NCBI RefSeq assembly: GCF_028993575.1
Contig: NZ_CP118615.1
Coordinates: forward strand, 3,348,001 to 3,412,000
DNA from: Micromonospora cathayae
GTDB lineage: Bacteria > Actinomycetota > Actinomycetes > Mycobacteriales > Micromonosporaceae
DNA length: 64,000 bases
Reading direction: 5' to 3'
The translations under genes and the position numbers were made by a program. Under the pieces are notes generated by a model. The model ran no database searches, was not told where the DNA came from, and saw only the letters and a list, made by a program, of their open reading frames with translations. Positions 1 to 10,540 of this stretch are shown here, piece by piece. Within the stretch, counting starts at the first letter, position 1. Every line of letters begins with the position of its first letter.

Positions 1-780
1 GCGGTCAGCAGCACCCGTTGCAGGGCCTGCCCGGCGACGATCTGGTCGGTGGCGGTGTTGCCGGCCGAGATGAGCACGGCCACCAGCGGCTCCGGCTCGA
101 AGTCCCGGCCCGGCGGGCGGTCGAGGCCGCCGAAGCCCCGGGCCGGCAGCAGGTCCTGGGGTTCGCTCTGCGGGCCACCGGCGGCGGCCGGCACCCCGTC
201 GTCGGCGGGGGCGGCCCGGGTCCACGCGATCCGTTCGGCCCGGTACGCCGGGTCACGTTCCAGCACCCGGTGGGCGCTGCGGGCGATCTCGGCGAACGCG
301 TTCACCGCGCTGGTGCCGATCACCAGTTCCAGCCAGCACTGCTCGGCCCGCGCGGCTTCGCCGAGCCGCCAGCGCACGTCCGCCGGTACCGGGTCGGGCC
401 AGAACGGCCGACGGTTGCTGAACCGGCGCGGGACGGCCGCGTGCAGGCTCAGCTCGGTCGGGGTGGGCCGGCGCGGCAGGTCCGGGACCAGCCGGGCCAA
501 CACGTCCGGTTCGCCCGGGTACGGGCGCAGCCGCACCGAGGCCGGGGTGCCGGCGGCGGCCAGGGCGAGCCGCAGGTTGTGCAGGGCCGCCCCGCCGGAC
601 AGCCGGACACCCCAGCCGCTCGGGTCGGTGGCGGGCAGCCGGCGGGTCGGGTCGACGGCGAGTTCGATCCCGCCGTCGCGCAGCCGGAACCGCCACGGCT
701 GGGTGTTGTGCAGCGACGGGGCCCGGACGGCGTCCGCAGCCGCGGCGCGCAACTGTTCGACGGTGTAGCCGACGTCCATG
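1..780 (-). CDS. Acg-family FMN-binding nitroreductase-like protein (3' end missing)
   Basis: The gene opens with ATG at 780 and stays open for 260 codons to the window edge, so its C-terminus is outside the window. The N-terminus carries the Acg-type block SLHNTQPWRF (residues about 22-31), as does the complete relative at 3477-4478. A second block, RRFSNRRPFWPDPVP, is also typical of the family. Acg proteins, such as the DosR-controlled Rv2032 of Mycobacterium tuberculosis, have a nitroreductase fold and bind FMN, but their enzymatic role is poorly defined. The gene diverges from the DosR-like regulator at 962, and the 181-bp gap holds three DosR-box-like sites, so hypoxia/NO control is inferred. 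Family assignment is firm; the substrate is unknown. Confidence 0.85.
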
Positions 781-854
781 GTCGGTGCTCCCTTCCGGGC
801 GGGTCGGTACTCTGCGGGCTCGTCTCCACGGTGCGCCCCCGGCGGGGGTGCCGG

Positions 855-928
855 GCAGGGCCGGACGTCCCCACCCGCCGGGACCAGCTACCCGCCGGCC
901 CCGCCCCGTTCGGGACCTTCGGCCCGTG
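855..928. promoter_or_regulatory. Three DosR-box-like operators in the acg/dosR divergent promoter
   Basis: Three sites fit the DosR core GGGNC-N4-GNCCC: 855-874 (core GGGCC-GGAC-GTCCC), 877-896 (GGGAC-CAGC-TACCC) and 909-928 (GGGAC-CTTC-GGCCC). Their centres are 22 and 32 bp apart, close to two and three helical turns, so bound dimers would lie on one DNA face. The last site ends 33 bp before the dosR-like start at 962; the first is 75 bp from the acg start at 780. The consensus is known from the mycobacterial DosR regulon; binding here is inferred. Confidence 0.65.
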
Positions 929-961
929 TCAGGTGCCGCCCGGACGGGGTAGAAACGAGGG

Positions 962-1600
962 ATGATCCGGGTGTTTCTCCTCGACGACCATGAGGTCGTC
1001 CGTCGTGGCCTCGCCGACCTGCTCACCAGCAGCGGCGACATCGAGGTGGTCGGCGAGTCCGGCTCCGCTCCCGAGGCGGCACGCCGCATCCCGGCGCTCC
1101 GGCCGGACGTGGCGATCCTCGACGCCCGGCTCCCCGACGGCAACGGCATCGACGTCTGCCGGGACATCCGGGCCGTCGACTCGTCGATCAAGGGCCTGAT
1201 CCTCACCTCGTACGAGGACGACGAGGCGCTCTTCGCGGCGATCATGGCGGGCGCGGCCGGGTACGTGCTCAAGCAGATCCGGGGCACCGACCTGGTGGAC
1301 GCGGTCCGCCGGGTGGCGGCCGGGCAGTCGCTGCTCGACCCGGCGATCACCACCCGGGTGCTGGAGCGCATCCGCAGCGGCGTGGAGCAGCCCCGGGAAC
1401 TCAAGTCGCTCACCGAGCAGGAACGGCGGATCCTGGAGTACGTCGCCGAAGGGCTGACCAACCGGGAGATCGCCGGCAAGATGTTCCTGGCCGAGAAGAC
1501 CGTGAAGAACTACGTCTCCAGTGTGCTGGCCAAACTCGGCCTGGAGCGGCGTACCCAGGCCGCGGTGCTGGCCACCCGGCTGCTCGGCCACCGCCCCTGA
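962..1600 (+). CDS. DosR/DevR-like NarL-family response regulator
   Basis: This 212-residue protein has an N-terminal receiver domain with acidic pair D8/D9, phospho-acceptor D54 (in AILDARLPDGNG), T82 and K104. A C-terminal LuxR-type HTH contains GLTNREIAGKMFLAEKTVKNY. The segments LPDGNGIDVCRDI, LILTSY and EKTVKNYVSSVLAKLGLERR are very close to M. tuberculosis DosR as I remember it. DosR turns on a dormancy regulon in response to hypoxia, NO or CO. The kinase partner is probably the DosS-like gene at 1687-3420, arranged convergently. DosR-like boxes directly upstream suggest autoregulation. Orthology is likely but not tested by phylogeny. Confidence 0.9.
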   Translation: MIRVFLLDDHEVVRRGLADLLTSSGDIEVVGESGSAPEAARRIPALRPDVAILDARLPDGNGIDVCRDIRAVDSSIKGLILTSYEDDEALFAAIMAGAAGYVLKQIRGTDLVDAVRRVAAGQSLLDPAITTRVLERIRSGVEQPRELKSLTEQERRILEYVAEGLTNREIAGKMFLAEKTVKNYVSSVLAKLGLERRTQAAVLATRLLGHRP

Positions 1601-1686
1601 GCGCTACCGGCGGCCCGGCGGCCGGCCCTGAGCGGCGGCCCACCCGGCTGAGCGCCACCCGGCGCTGAGCCGGGCCGGGGGCGGCC

Positions 1687-3429
<1,743 letters not shown>

Positions 3430-3476
3430 TTACCGCCCGGTGACCGTCCGGCACGAGACCATGATCCGAATCTCAC

Positions 3477-4478
3477 TCAGCTCCGGTCGCGGACGGCCGA
3501 GGTGTCCACCACCTGTGCGGTGGCGAGCCGGGGGGTGTGCGCCGGGCCGGTGTGCGCCGGGTCGGCGTGCCCCAGCCGCAGGACCAGGTACGGGAAGCCC
3601 AGCCCGGCCAGCAGCCGACGCAGGGTCTGCCGGGTGCCGTCCACCTCCACCACGCCGCTGAGCGGCACCACGGACACGCCCAGCCGGGTGGCGGTCAACC
3701 AGGCCGCGGAGAGCGCCTCGCCGGCCTTCAGCCAGCTGTCCGGCTCGTCGGCGTCGCCGAACAGGATCGCGTACACCGCCGCCCGGTCGTGGCCCGGACC
3801 GATCGGCAGGCTGCCGGCCCGGCCGAAGTCCCGGCCCGGCACGGTGGTCTGCGGGGCCTGCTCGGGCAGCACCTCCGGCGGCAGGCCGGTGCCGGTGTCG
3901 GTGCGGCTGGTCCAGTACGCCAGCTCCTCCCGCAGCCGTGGGTCGTCGGCCTCCACCGCGCCGGCGTGGCCGGCGGCCGCGGCGAGTTCCAGCATCTGGC
4001 CGCCGTCCAGGACCTGCAGCTGGGCGCCCTGGTCGCTGGCCGCCCGGGTGATCTCGTCGAGCGTGGCGGTGGACACCGGCTCGTCGCTGACCGGCCGCCG
4101 GTCGGTGTGCCGGACCTGCATGCACTGCACCAGACGCATCGCCTCCGGGTCGACCCCGTCGCGGCGGGAACCGGTGATCCGGGCCAGCAGTTCCGGTTCC
4201 GCCGGGTCGGGCAGCCGCTCCACGGCCGGCGTCCAGCCCTCGGCGGTCAGCGCCACCCGGGCGTGGTGCAGGGCCGTACCGCAGCTCAGGGTGAGCAGCC
4301 GCCCCTCCGGGTCGGTCGCGGCGAGCTGCCGGTCGGCGACCGTCCGCAGCTCCAGCGCGTCGGGGAGCACCCGCCAGCGCCACGGCTGGGTGTTGTGCAC
4401 CGAGGGGGCGTAGCCGGCGGTGGCGGCGGCCTCCGCGTACGCGGTGGTCAACGAACGTGCCGTCGTCTCGTGGCTCAT
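3477..4478 (-). CDS. Acg-family FMN-binding nitroreductase-like protein
   Basis: This complete 333-residue protein begins with ATG at 4478. It contains the family block SVHNTQPWRWRV near residue 26 and MQVRHTDRRPV in the middle, plus C-terminal segments typical of the nitroreductase fold (SAAWLTATRLGVSVVPLS). It is a second copy of the type at 1-780. The gene lies 56 bp upstream of the DosS-like kinase start, so the two could share a transcript. It diverges from the P-type ATPase at 4666, and one DosR-box-like site (4593-4612) sits in the shared promoter region. FMN binding and redox stress function are family knowledge; the reaction is not defined. Confidence 0.87.
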   Translation of the reverse strand: MSHETTARSLTTAYAEAAATAGYAPSVHNTQPWRWRVLPDALELRTVADRQLAATDPEGRLLTLSCGTALHHARVALTAEGWTPAVERLPDPAEPELLARITGSRRDGVDPEAMRLVQCMQVRHTDRRPVSDEPVSTATLDEITRAASDQGAQLQVLDGGQMLELAAAAGHAGAVEADDPRLREELAYWTSRTDTGTGLPPEVLPEQAPQTTVPGRDFGRAGSLPIGPGHDRAAVYAILFGDADEPDSWLKAGEALSAAWLTATRLGVSVVPLSGVVEVDGTRQTLRRLLAGLGFPYLVLRLGHADPAHTGPAHTPRLATAQVVDTSAVRDRS

Positions 4479-4592
4479 GTGGCGACCTTTCGTCTCGTCC
4501 CCATCGTGCCCCACCCGGGGGCGCTCCGGGGCGGGCTTGTCTGTCATCCTGCTCGCCGCGTCCCGCGCCGTGCAGTGCCGCACGTCCCGTGC

Positions 4593-4612
4593 CGCGGGCC
4601 GTTGGTCCCGGC
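4593..4612. promoter_or_regulatory. DosR-box-like operator between acg and P-type ATPase
   Basis: Core GGGCC-GTTG-GTCCC with flanking C/G bases fits the DosR consensus and spacing. It is 115 bp from the Acg start (4478) and 54 bp from the ATPase start (4666), so it could serve either divergent gene. The identical 14-base core recurs at 10502-10515 before the phosphoketolase, which argues against chance. Confidence 0.6.
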
Positions 4613-4665
4613 CGGATACGCCGGATACCGGTCTCCTACCCGTCAGGGGCTGCGACGATCCCCCC

Positions 4666-6570
4666 ATGGGGGACCGTGGGTGCGTCCCGGAGCGACCGGT
4701 CGACCGGGGTGGCCGCCGGTGGTGGCAGCGGTGGCAGTGGTTGCCGCTGACCGTGCTGACCGTGGTGGTGCTGGTCGGCGCGGGACTGTGGCTGGCCGGT
4801 CAGCGGGGCGTGGCCGGGCTGGTCTGGGCGGCGGTGACCCTGGCGACGCTGCTGCCGGCCGCCGCGTCGATGCTGCGGCAGCTCTGGCACCGGCGGTTCG
4901 GGGTGGACGTGATCGCCGTCCTCGCGCTGGCCGGCGCGCTGGTCGTCGGCGAGTACCTGGCCGGGGCGGTGGTGGCGCTGATGCTCGCCACCGGCCGGTC
5001 GTTGGAGGCGTACGCGCAGCGCCGCGCCACCCGGGACCTGCGGGCGCTGCTGGCCCGTGCGCCCCGTACCGCCCGGCGGCGGCGCGCCGACGGCACCATC
5101 GAGCAGGTGCCGCTGGACACGGTACGGGCCGGGGACCGGCTGCTGGTCGGCCCGGGTGACGTGGTGCCGGTCGACGGGACGGTGACCGAGCCGGTCACCC
5201 TGGACGAGTCGGTGGTGACCGGGGAGTCACGGCTGGTGTCCCGGGCGGCGGGGGACCGGGTGGCCAGCGGCGTGGTCAACGCGGGGGCCGGGTTCGGGCT
5301 GGTCGCCACAGCGGACGCGGCGGGCAGCACGTACGCGGGCATCGTCCGGCTGGCCGAGGAGGCCACCGCCCGCAAGGCCCCGATGGTGCGGCTGGCCGAC
5401 CGGTACGCGGCGGTGTTCGTGCCGTTCACCCTGGTCCTGGCCGGGCTGGCCGGGCTGCTCTCCGGTGACCTGGTGCGGGCGGTGGCGGTGCTGGTGGTGG
5501 CGACGCCCTGTCCGCTGCTGCTGGCCACCCCGATCGCGATCGTGTCCGGGCTGTCCCGGGTGGCCCGGCGCGGGGTGCTGGTCCGCGACGGCGGTTCGCT
5601 GGAGCTGCTGGGCCGGGCCCGGACCCTGCTGCTGGACAAGACCGGCACGCTCACCGCCGGGCGGCCCCGGGCCGCCGAGACGGTCACCGCGCCGGGCGGC
5701 GACCGGGACGAGGTGCTGCGGCTGGCCGCGTCGGTGGAGCAGCTCTCCCCGCACGTGCTGGCCGCCGCGCTGGTCCGGCAGGCCCGGGAGCGCGGGTTGA
5801 CGCTCACCGAGCCGACCGGCGTCACCGAGGAACCGGGCCGTGGGGTGCGCGGCCGGGTGGCCGGGCGGACGGTGCGGGTCGGTCAGCTCACCGACGACCT
5901 GCCCGACTGGGCGCGCCGGGTACGCGACCGCGCCGAGTCGGACGGCCGGTCCACCGTCTGGGTCAGCGGCGACGACGGCCCGCTCGGCGTGATCCTGCTG
6001 GAGGACCCGGTGCGGCCGGACGCCCGGCGCACCGTCGACCGGCTGCGGCAGGCCGGGCTGACCCGGGTGGTGATGGTCACCGGTGACCGGTCGGCGATCG
6101 CCGGGCAGGTCGCCCGGACGGTCGGGGTGGACGACGTGGTGGCCCAGTGCCCGCCCCGGGAGAAGGTCGAGCGGGTCCGGCAGGAGGCCCGGCGGGCGGT
6201 CACCGTGATGGTCGGCGACGGGGTGAACGACGCCCCGGCGCTGGCCGAGGCGCACGTCGGGGTGGCGATGGGCGCGACCGGGGCGCGGGCCTCGGCCGAC
6301 GTGGCCGACGCGGTGCTCACCGTGGACCGGCTGGACCGGCTGGCCGACGCGGTGGAGATCGCCCGGTACGCCCGCCGGATCGCGGTGCAGAGCGCCACCG
6401 TGGGGATGGGGCTGGCGGTGCTGGCGATGCTGGTCGCGGCGGCCGGGCGGCTGCCGCCGGTGGCCGGGGCGTTTCTCCAGGAGGGCATCGACGTGGTGGT
6501 GATCCTCAACGCGTTGCGGGCGCTCGGCGGCGGGTTGGCCCGTCCGGAGGTGCCCCGCACCCCCGACTGA
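4666..6570 (+). CDS. Heavy-metal-translocating P-type ATPase
   Basis: The 634-residue membrane pump has the actuator motif TGES, the phosphorylation motif DKTGTLT, the hinge GDGVNDAPAL and about six to eight hydrophobic helices. The ion-binding helix carries ATPCPLLLATP (a TPC motif) instead of the usual CPC of Cu/Zn pumps, so the metal is uncertain; Co, Ni or Fe are possible. No N-terminal metal-binding HMA domain is visible. The nucleotide-domain HP dipeptide of P1B pumps is replaced by SPHVLAAAL. The ATG at 4666 is preferred because upstream in-frame sequence is not conserved-looking. Its place beside a DosR-like box parallels the P-type ATPase ctpF of the mycobacterial DosR regulon, though that pump belongs to a different class. 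Confidence 0.85.
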   Translation: MGDRGCVPERPVDRGGRRWWQRWQWLPLTVLTVVVLVGAGLWLAGQRGVAGLVWAAVTLATLLPAAASMLRQLWHRRFGVDVIAVLALAGALVVGEYLAGAVVALMLATGRSLEAYAQRRATRDLRALLARAPRTARRRRADGTIEQVPLDTVRAGDRLLVGPGDVVPVDGTVTEPVTLDESVVTGESRLVSRAAGDRVASGVVNAGAGFGLVATADAAGSTYAGIVRLAEEATARKAPMVRLADRYAAVFVPFTLVLAGLAGLLSGDLVRAVAVLVVATPCPLLLATPIAIVSGLSRVARRGVLVRDGGSLELLGRARTLLLDKTGTLTAGRPRAAETVTAPGGDRDEVLRLAASVEQLSPHVLAAALVRQARERGLTLTEPTGVTEEPGRGVRGRVAGRTVRVGQLTDDLPDWARRVRDRAESDGRSTVWVSGDDGPLGVILLEDPVRPDARRTVDRLRQAGLTRVVMVTGDRSAIAGQVARTVGVDDVVAQCPPREKVERVRQEARRAVTVMVGDGVNDAPALAEAHVGVAMGATGARASADVADAVLTVDRLDRLADAVEIARYARRIAVQSATVGMGLAVLAMLVAAAGRLPPVAGAFLQEGIDVVVILNALRALGGGLARPEVPRTPD

Positions 6571-6584
6571 TCACCGGTACGCCG

Positions 6585-6615
6585 GGCGGCACGTCGCCGA
6601 ACGGGACGTGCCGCC
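6585..6615. terminator. Hairpin between convergent genes
   Basis: Perfect 11-bp arms GGCGGCACGTC (6585-6595) and GACGTGCCGCC (6605-6615) enclose a 9-base loop. The hairpin lies between the stops of the ATPase (+) and the secreted protein (-) and probably ends both transcripts. It has no T-tract, as is usual in these genomes. Confidence 0.6.
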
Positions 6616-6649
6616 GGGGCTGGGCCGACCGGTCAACCCGGGAGGTGGC

Positions 6650-6997
6650 CTACGGCCACTCGTACGGGTTGCAGTTCACCCCGCCGGTCTCGCTGGTGAC
6701 GGTCACTCCGTCGGCGACGTAGCTGTAGAAGACCCGCAGGGTGCTGCGCGACGTGCAGTTCTGGAACAGGAAGCTACCAGCGGTGGTCATCGAGTAGGTG
6801 GAGCTCCCACCGGCGATGTACCGCTCGGTGATCGTCCAGGTGGTGGCGCCGGTGCTCGCGGCGTCGCAGATGAACGTGGACGCGCCGCTCTCGCAGAAGG
6901 GGGCGGGGGCGGAGGCGGCGGCGCTGCCCGGGACGGCGGCGAGCAGCCCCAGGGTGGCCAGGCCGGCGGCGGCCAGACCGGTGGTGACCTTTCGCAT
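6650..6997 (-). CDS. Small secreted protein of unknown function
   Basis: This 115-residue product starts with a clear Sec signal peptide: MRKVTTG, then a hydrophobic core rich in A/L/G, with probable cleavage after about residue 28 (AAASA). The mature part is about 87 residues, rich in S/T, with four cysteines (in PFCESG, FICDAA, FQNCTS and VNCNPYE) that could form two disulfides. I do not recognise the family. It lies downstream of the universal stress gene at 7089-7949 on the same strand, 91 bp away. The signal peptide makes expression and export likely; the function is unknown. Confidence 0.7.
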   Translation of the reverse strand: MRKVTTGLAAAGLATLGLLAAVPGSAAASAPAPFCESGASTFICDAASTGATTWTITERYIAGGSSTYSMTTAGSFLFQNCTSRSTLRVFYSYVADGVTVTSETGGVNCNPYEWP

Positions 6998-7088
6998 GCG
7001 GGTGCCCTCTCTCGGTGAATCCGGTGCGGAGACAGAGCGTATCCGTGGAATTTGCGCAGGTCGATTGAGTGAATCCCGTGAGTGGGAC

Positions 7089-7949
7089 TCAGCGTTCCCG
7101 GACCACCGCCACCGGGCAGTGCGCGTGCTGCAGCACCTGCTGGCTGACCGAACCGAGCAGCGTGCCGCGCAGCCCGCCCCGCCCCCGGCTGCCGACCACC
7201 ACCAGCTGCGCCTCCCGGCTCGCCTCCACCAGCGCGGACGCCGGGTTCCCGGGCCCCACCTGGGTGGTCACCGGCACGTTCGGGAAGCTCTCCCGCCACC
7301 GGGCCAGTTCCTCGGCCAGGGTGGTGCGTTCGGTCGCGTCGGCCTCGTCCGGGTCGAAGCCCTGCGTCCGCCACTGCGCCGCCGCCCAGGTACGGACCAC
7401 GTGCAGCGGTACGCCCCGCTGCTCGGCGCGTTCCACCGCGAACCCGAGCGCCACCAGGGACAGCTCCGAGCCGTCCACCCCGACCACGATCCGCTTCCCG
7501 GTGGCGGTCGGCGCGTCGCCCCGGACCACCACGACCGGGCAGTGCGCGTGCGCGGACACCGACACCGCCGTGGAGCCGGTGAGCAGGCCGGTGAAGCCGC
7601 CGTGGCCGCGGCTGCCCAGCACCAGCAGGGCCGCCTCGGCGGAACGTTCCTGCAGGACCAGGGCGGGTGGCCCGTCGAACACCTCGCCGTGCACGGTCAG
7701 ACCGGGGTGCGCGGCGGCGGCGTCGCTGGCCGCCTTGTGCACCAGTTCCTCCACCTGCCGGCGGGCCGTCTCGTCGGGCCACGCCCCGGGGGTGACGCTC
7801 GGCCCGACCCACCCGGCCACCGTCAGCCATTCGAACACGTACGCCAGCCGCACCGGCTGGCCGGTCCGGCCGGCCTCGTCCAGCGCCCAGGCCAGGGCGG
7901 TCGACGCGTCGGGGGAGCCGTCGTAGCCGACCAGGATCTCGTCGCTCAT
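7089..7949 (-). CDS. Universal stress protein, tandem UspA domains
   Basis: The 286-residue cytosolic protein contains two UspA domains (about 1-145 and 150-286). Both keep the ATP-binding glycine pattern G-2x-G-9x-G-S: VLGSRGHGGFTGLLTGS and VVGSRGRGGLRGTLLGS. The first domain begins ILVGYDGSPDA and the second IVVGVDGSELS. Tandem Usp proteins of this type are typical DosR-regulon members in mycobacteria and bind ATP during growth arrest. The gene is downstream of the phosphoketolase on the same strand, but a strong hairpin lies between them, so read-through or a separate promoter is needed. Confidence 0.92.
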   Translation of the reverse strand: MSDEILVGYDGSPDASTALAWALDEAGRTGQPVRLAYVFEWLTVAGWVGPSVTPGAWPDETARRQVEELVHKAASDAAAAHPGLTVHGEVFDGPPALVLQERSAEAALLVLGSRGHGGFTGLLTGSTAVSVSAHAHCPVVVVRGDAPTATGKRIVVGVDGSELSLVALGFAVERAEQRGVPLHVVRTWAAAQWRTQGFDPDEADATERTTLAEELARWRESFPNVPVTTQVGPGNPASALVEASREAQLVVVGSRGRGGLRGTLLGSVSQQVLQHAHCPVAVVRER

Positions 7950-7973
7950 GGTTCCTGCCTCTCGTACGCGACG

Positions 7974-8009
7974 GTCGGGGGCGGTGGGCGCGGGCCCACC
8001 GCCCCCGAC
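7974..8009 (-). terminator. Strong hairpin after phosphoketolase
   Basis: Perfect 16-bp arms GTCGGGGGCGGTGGGC (7974-7989) and its complement (7994-8009) enclose a 4-base loop. It begins 4 bp beyond the phosphoketolase stop and sits 24 bp before the universal stress gene start. It is a terminator or attenuator separating the two genes. Confidence 0.75.
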
Positions 8010-8013
8010 CGGG

Positions 8014-10407
8014 TCAGCGGTTCGTCGGGTCGGTTTCGCGGACCCAGCGCCACTCGGCGACCCGGGGGTCGTCCTCGCCGAACCGGCGGGTGTGGTCCCG
8101 GCACGCCTGCCGGGCGTCGACCATCTCCTGCCGCAGGTGCGCGGCGCGGGCGGCCAGCCCCGGCACCCGGTCGATGACGTCGATGACCAGGTGGAAGCGG
8201 TCCAGGTCGTTGAGCATCACCATGTCGAACGGCGTGGTGGTGGTGCCCTCCTCCTTGTAGCCGCGCACGTGCAGGTTGCCGTGGTTGGCGCGGCGGTAGC
8301 TGAGCCGGTGGATCAGCCACGGGTACCCGTGGTACGCGAAGATGATCGGCCGGTCCCGGGTGAAGATGGTGTCGAACTCGTTGTCCGGCAGCCCGTGCGG
8401 GTGTTCCGACGGCGGCTGGAGCCGCATCAGGTCGACCACGTTGACCACCCGGACCTTCAGCTCGGGCAGGCGCTGGCGCAGCAGGTCGGCGGCGGCCAGG
8501 GTCTCCAGGGTGGGCACGTCGCCGGCGCAGGCGAGCACCACGTCCGGCTCCGCGCCGTCGTCGGTGCTGGCCCAGTCCCAGATGCCCAGGCCGCGCCGGC
8601 AGTGCTGGACGGCCTCGTCCATGGTCAGCCAGTTCGGGGCGGGCTGCTTCCCGGCCACCACCACGTTGATGTACTGCCGGCTGCGCAGGCAGTGGTCCAT
8701 GGTGGAGAGCAGGGTGTTCGCGTCCGGCGGCAGGTACACCCGGACCACTTCGGCCTTCTTGTTGACCACGTGGTCGATGAAGCCCGGGTCCTGGTGTGAG
8801 AAGCCGTTGTGGTCCTGCCGCCACACGTGGCTGGAGAGCAGGTAGTTCAGCGAGGCGACCGGCTGCCGCCACGGGATGCCCCGGGTCACCTTCAGCCATT
8901 TGGCGTGCTGGTTGACCATCGAGTCGACGATGTGGATGAACGCCTCGTAGCTGGTGAAGATGCCGTGTCGGCCGGTCAGCAGGTAGCCCTCCAGCCAGCC
9001 CTGGCACAGGTGCTCGGAGAGCACCTCCATCACCCGGCCGTCGGGGGAGAGGTGGTCGTCGCCGGGGACGGTGCGGGCCACGAACGCCCGGTCGGTGACC
9101 TCGAACGCCGCGCCGAGCCGGTTGGAGGCGACCTCGTCCGGGCCGAACAGCCGGAACGTCTGCGGGTTCGCGGTGATCACGTCCCGGACCCAGGGGCCGA
9201 GCGCTCCGGTGGCGCCCTGCACGGTCGCCCCCGGCTCGGGCACGTCCACCGCGTACGCCCGGAAGTCCGGCAGGTCCAGGTCGCGCAGCACCTGCCCGCC
9301 GTTGGTGACCGGGTTGGCGCTCATCCGCCGGTCCCCGGTCGGCGGCAGCGCGGTCAGCTCGGCCACCGGCGCGCCGGTCGCGTCGAACAGTTCCTCCGGC
9401 CGGTACGAGCGCAGCCAGCGTTCCAGTTCGGCCAGGTGCTCCGGGTTGTCGCGGATGCCGTCGACGGGCACCTGGTGGGCCCGGTACGTGCCCTCGACCT
9501 GTTTGCCGTCGACCACGCGGGGACCGGTCCAGCCCTTCGGCGTCCGCAGGATGATCATCGGCCAGCGGGGGCGGCTGACCGCCTCTCCGGAGCGGGCCCG
9601 GCGCTGGATGGCGGCGATCTCGTCGAGCGCCCGGTCCAGGGTGGCGGCGAGCGCCTGGTGCACGGTGGCCGGGTCGTCGCCTTCCACCAGGTACGGCTGG
9701 TGGCCGAAGCCGCGCATCATCGCCAGCAGGTCGTCGGTGCCGATCCGGTCCAGCACCGTCGGGTTGGCGATCTTGTAGCCGTTGAGGTGCAGGATGGGCA
9801 GCACCGCGCCGTCGCGGGCCGGGTTCAGGAAGACGTTGGACAGCCAGCTGCCCGCCAGCGGGCCGGTCTCCGCCTCACCGTCGCCGATCACGCAGGCGAC
9901 CAGCAGGTCCGGGTTGTCGAACGCCGCGCCGTAGGCGTGGCTGAGCGCGTACCCCAGCTCGCCGCCCTCGTGGATGGAGCCCGGTACCTCCGGGGCCACG
10001 TGACTGGGGATGCCGCCGGGGAAGGAGAACTGCCGGAACAGCTTCGCCATGCCGGTCTCGTCCCGGCCGACCGAGTGGTACCGCTCGCTGTAGGTGCCCT
10101 CCAGCCAGGTGTTCGCCACCAGGGCCGGGCCGCCGTGGCCGGGGCCGGTGACGAAGATGGCGTTCAGGTCCCGGCCGACGATCACCCGGTTGAGGTGCGC
10201 GTAGAGCAGGTTCAGGCCGGGGCTGGTGCCCCAGTGACCGAGCAGCCGGGGCTTGACGTGCTCGACGGTGAGCGGCTCCCGTAGCAGGGGATTGTCCAAC
10301 AGGTAGATCTGGCCCACCGTGAGGTAGTTCGCCGCCCGCCAGTAGGCGTCCAGTCGGCGCAGCTCGTCGTCGGTCAGCGGGCCGGGCAGCTCCAGAGCGG
10401 TGTCCAT
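8014..10407 (-). CDS. xfp: Phosphoketolase (xylulose-5-P/fructose-6-P)
   Basis: The 797-residue TPP enzyme matches the usual length of Xfp (about 790-825). The start at 10407 ([16 protein letters not shown]) fits the family N-terminus; an in-frame start 36 bp upstream is less likely. Characteristic blocks are [24 protein letters not shown], the TPP/Mg site [18 protein letters not shown], the mid-region [11 protein letters not shown] and the C-terminal [12 protein letters not shown]. It splits xylulose-5-phosphate or fructose-6-phosphate with phosphate to acetyl-phosphate and an aldose phosphate, giving ATP without redox cost. Its place in a stress island and the DosR-like box about 92 bp upstream suggest use under oxygen limitation. 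Confidence 0.95.
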   Translation of the reverse strand: MDTALELPGPLTDDELRRLDAYWRAANYLTVGQIYLLDNPLLREPLTVEHVKPRLLGHWGTSPGLNLLYAHLNRVIVGRDLNAIFVTGPGHGGPALVANTWLEGTYSERYHSVGRDETGMAKLFRQFSFPGGIPSHVAPEVPGSIHEGGELGYALSHAYGAAFDNPDLLVACVIGDGEAETGPLAGSWLSNVFLNPARDGAVLPILHLNGYKIANPTVLDRIGTDDLLAMMRGFGHQPYLVEGDDPATVHQALAATLDRALDEIAAIQRRARSGEAVSRPRWPMIILRTPKGWTGPRVVDGKQVEGTYRAHQVPVDGIRDNPEHLAELERWLRSYRPEELFDATGAPVAELTALPPTGDRRMSANPVTNGGQVLRDLDLPDFRAYAVDVPEPGATVQGATGALGPWVRDVITANPQTFRLFGPDEVASNRLGAAFEVTDRAFVARTVPGDDHLSPDGRVMEVLSEHLCQGWLEGYLLTGRHGIFTSYEAFIHIVDSMVNQHAKWLKVTRGIPWRQPVASLNYLLSSHVWRQDHNGFSHQDPGFIDHVVNKKAEVVRVYLPPDANTLLSTMDHCLRSRQYINVVVAGKQPAPNWLTMDEAVQHCRRGLGIWDWASTDDGAEPDVVLACAGDVPTLETLAAADLLRQRLPELKVRVVNVVDLMRLQPPSEHPHGLPDNEFDTIFTRDRPIIFAYHGYPWLIHRLSYRRANHGNLHVRGYKEEGTTTTPFDMVMLNDLDRFHLVIDVIDRVPGLAARAAHLRQEMVDARQACRDHTRRFGEDDPRVAEWRWVRETDPTNR

Positions 10408-10498
10408 CTGCGCAAGCCTCTCGCGGGTCGGGGAATCCTGCATCCGGAACGGGAAATTCGTCCGGCGCGTTCAGCCTCGCCCACCCGCCAGGCGGGAG

Positions 10499-10518
10499 TC
10501 AGGGCCGTTGGTCCCGGG
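10499..10518 (-). promoter_or_regulatory. DosR-box-like operator upstream of phosphoketolase
   Basis: Core GGGCC-GTTG-GTCCC (10502-10515) is identical to the site at 4596-4609. It lies 92-111 bp upstream of the phosphoketolase ATG. A weaker second match, GGGAA-ATTC-GTCCG, is at 10451-10464, 51 bp closer to the gene (about five helical turns). Confidence 0.55.
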
Positions 10519-10540
10519 CCCGACGGGCGCTCCGGCCCGT

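Noticed and set aside
7080..7100. Possible DosR-like site GGGACTCAGCGTTCCC before the small secreted protein
   Set aside because: Half-sites are six rather than four bases apart and it is not a good match.
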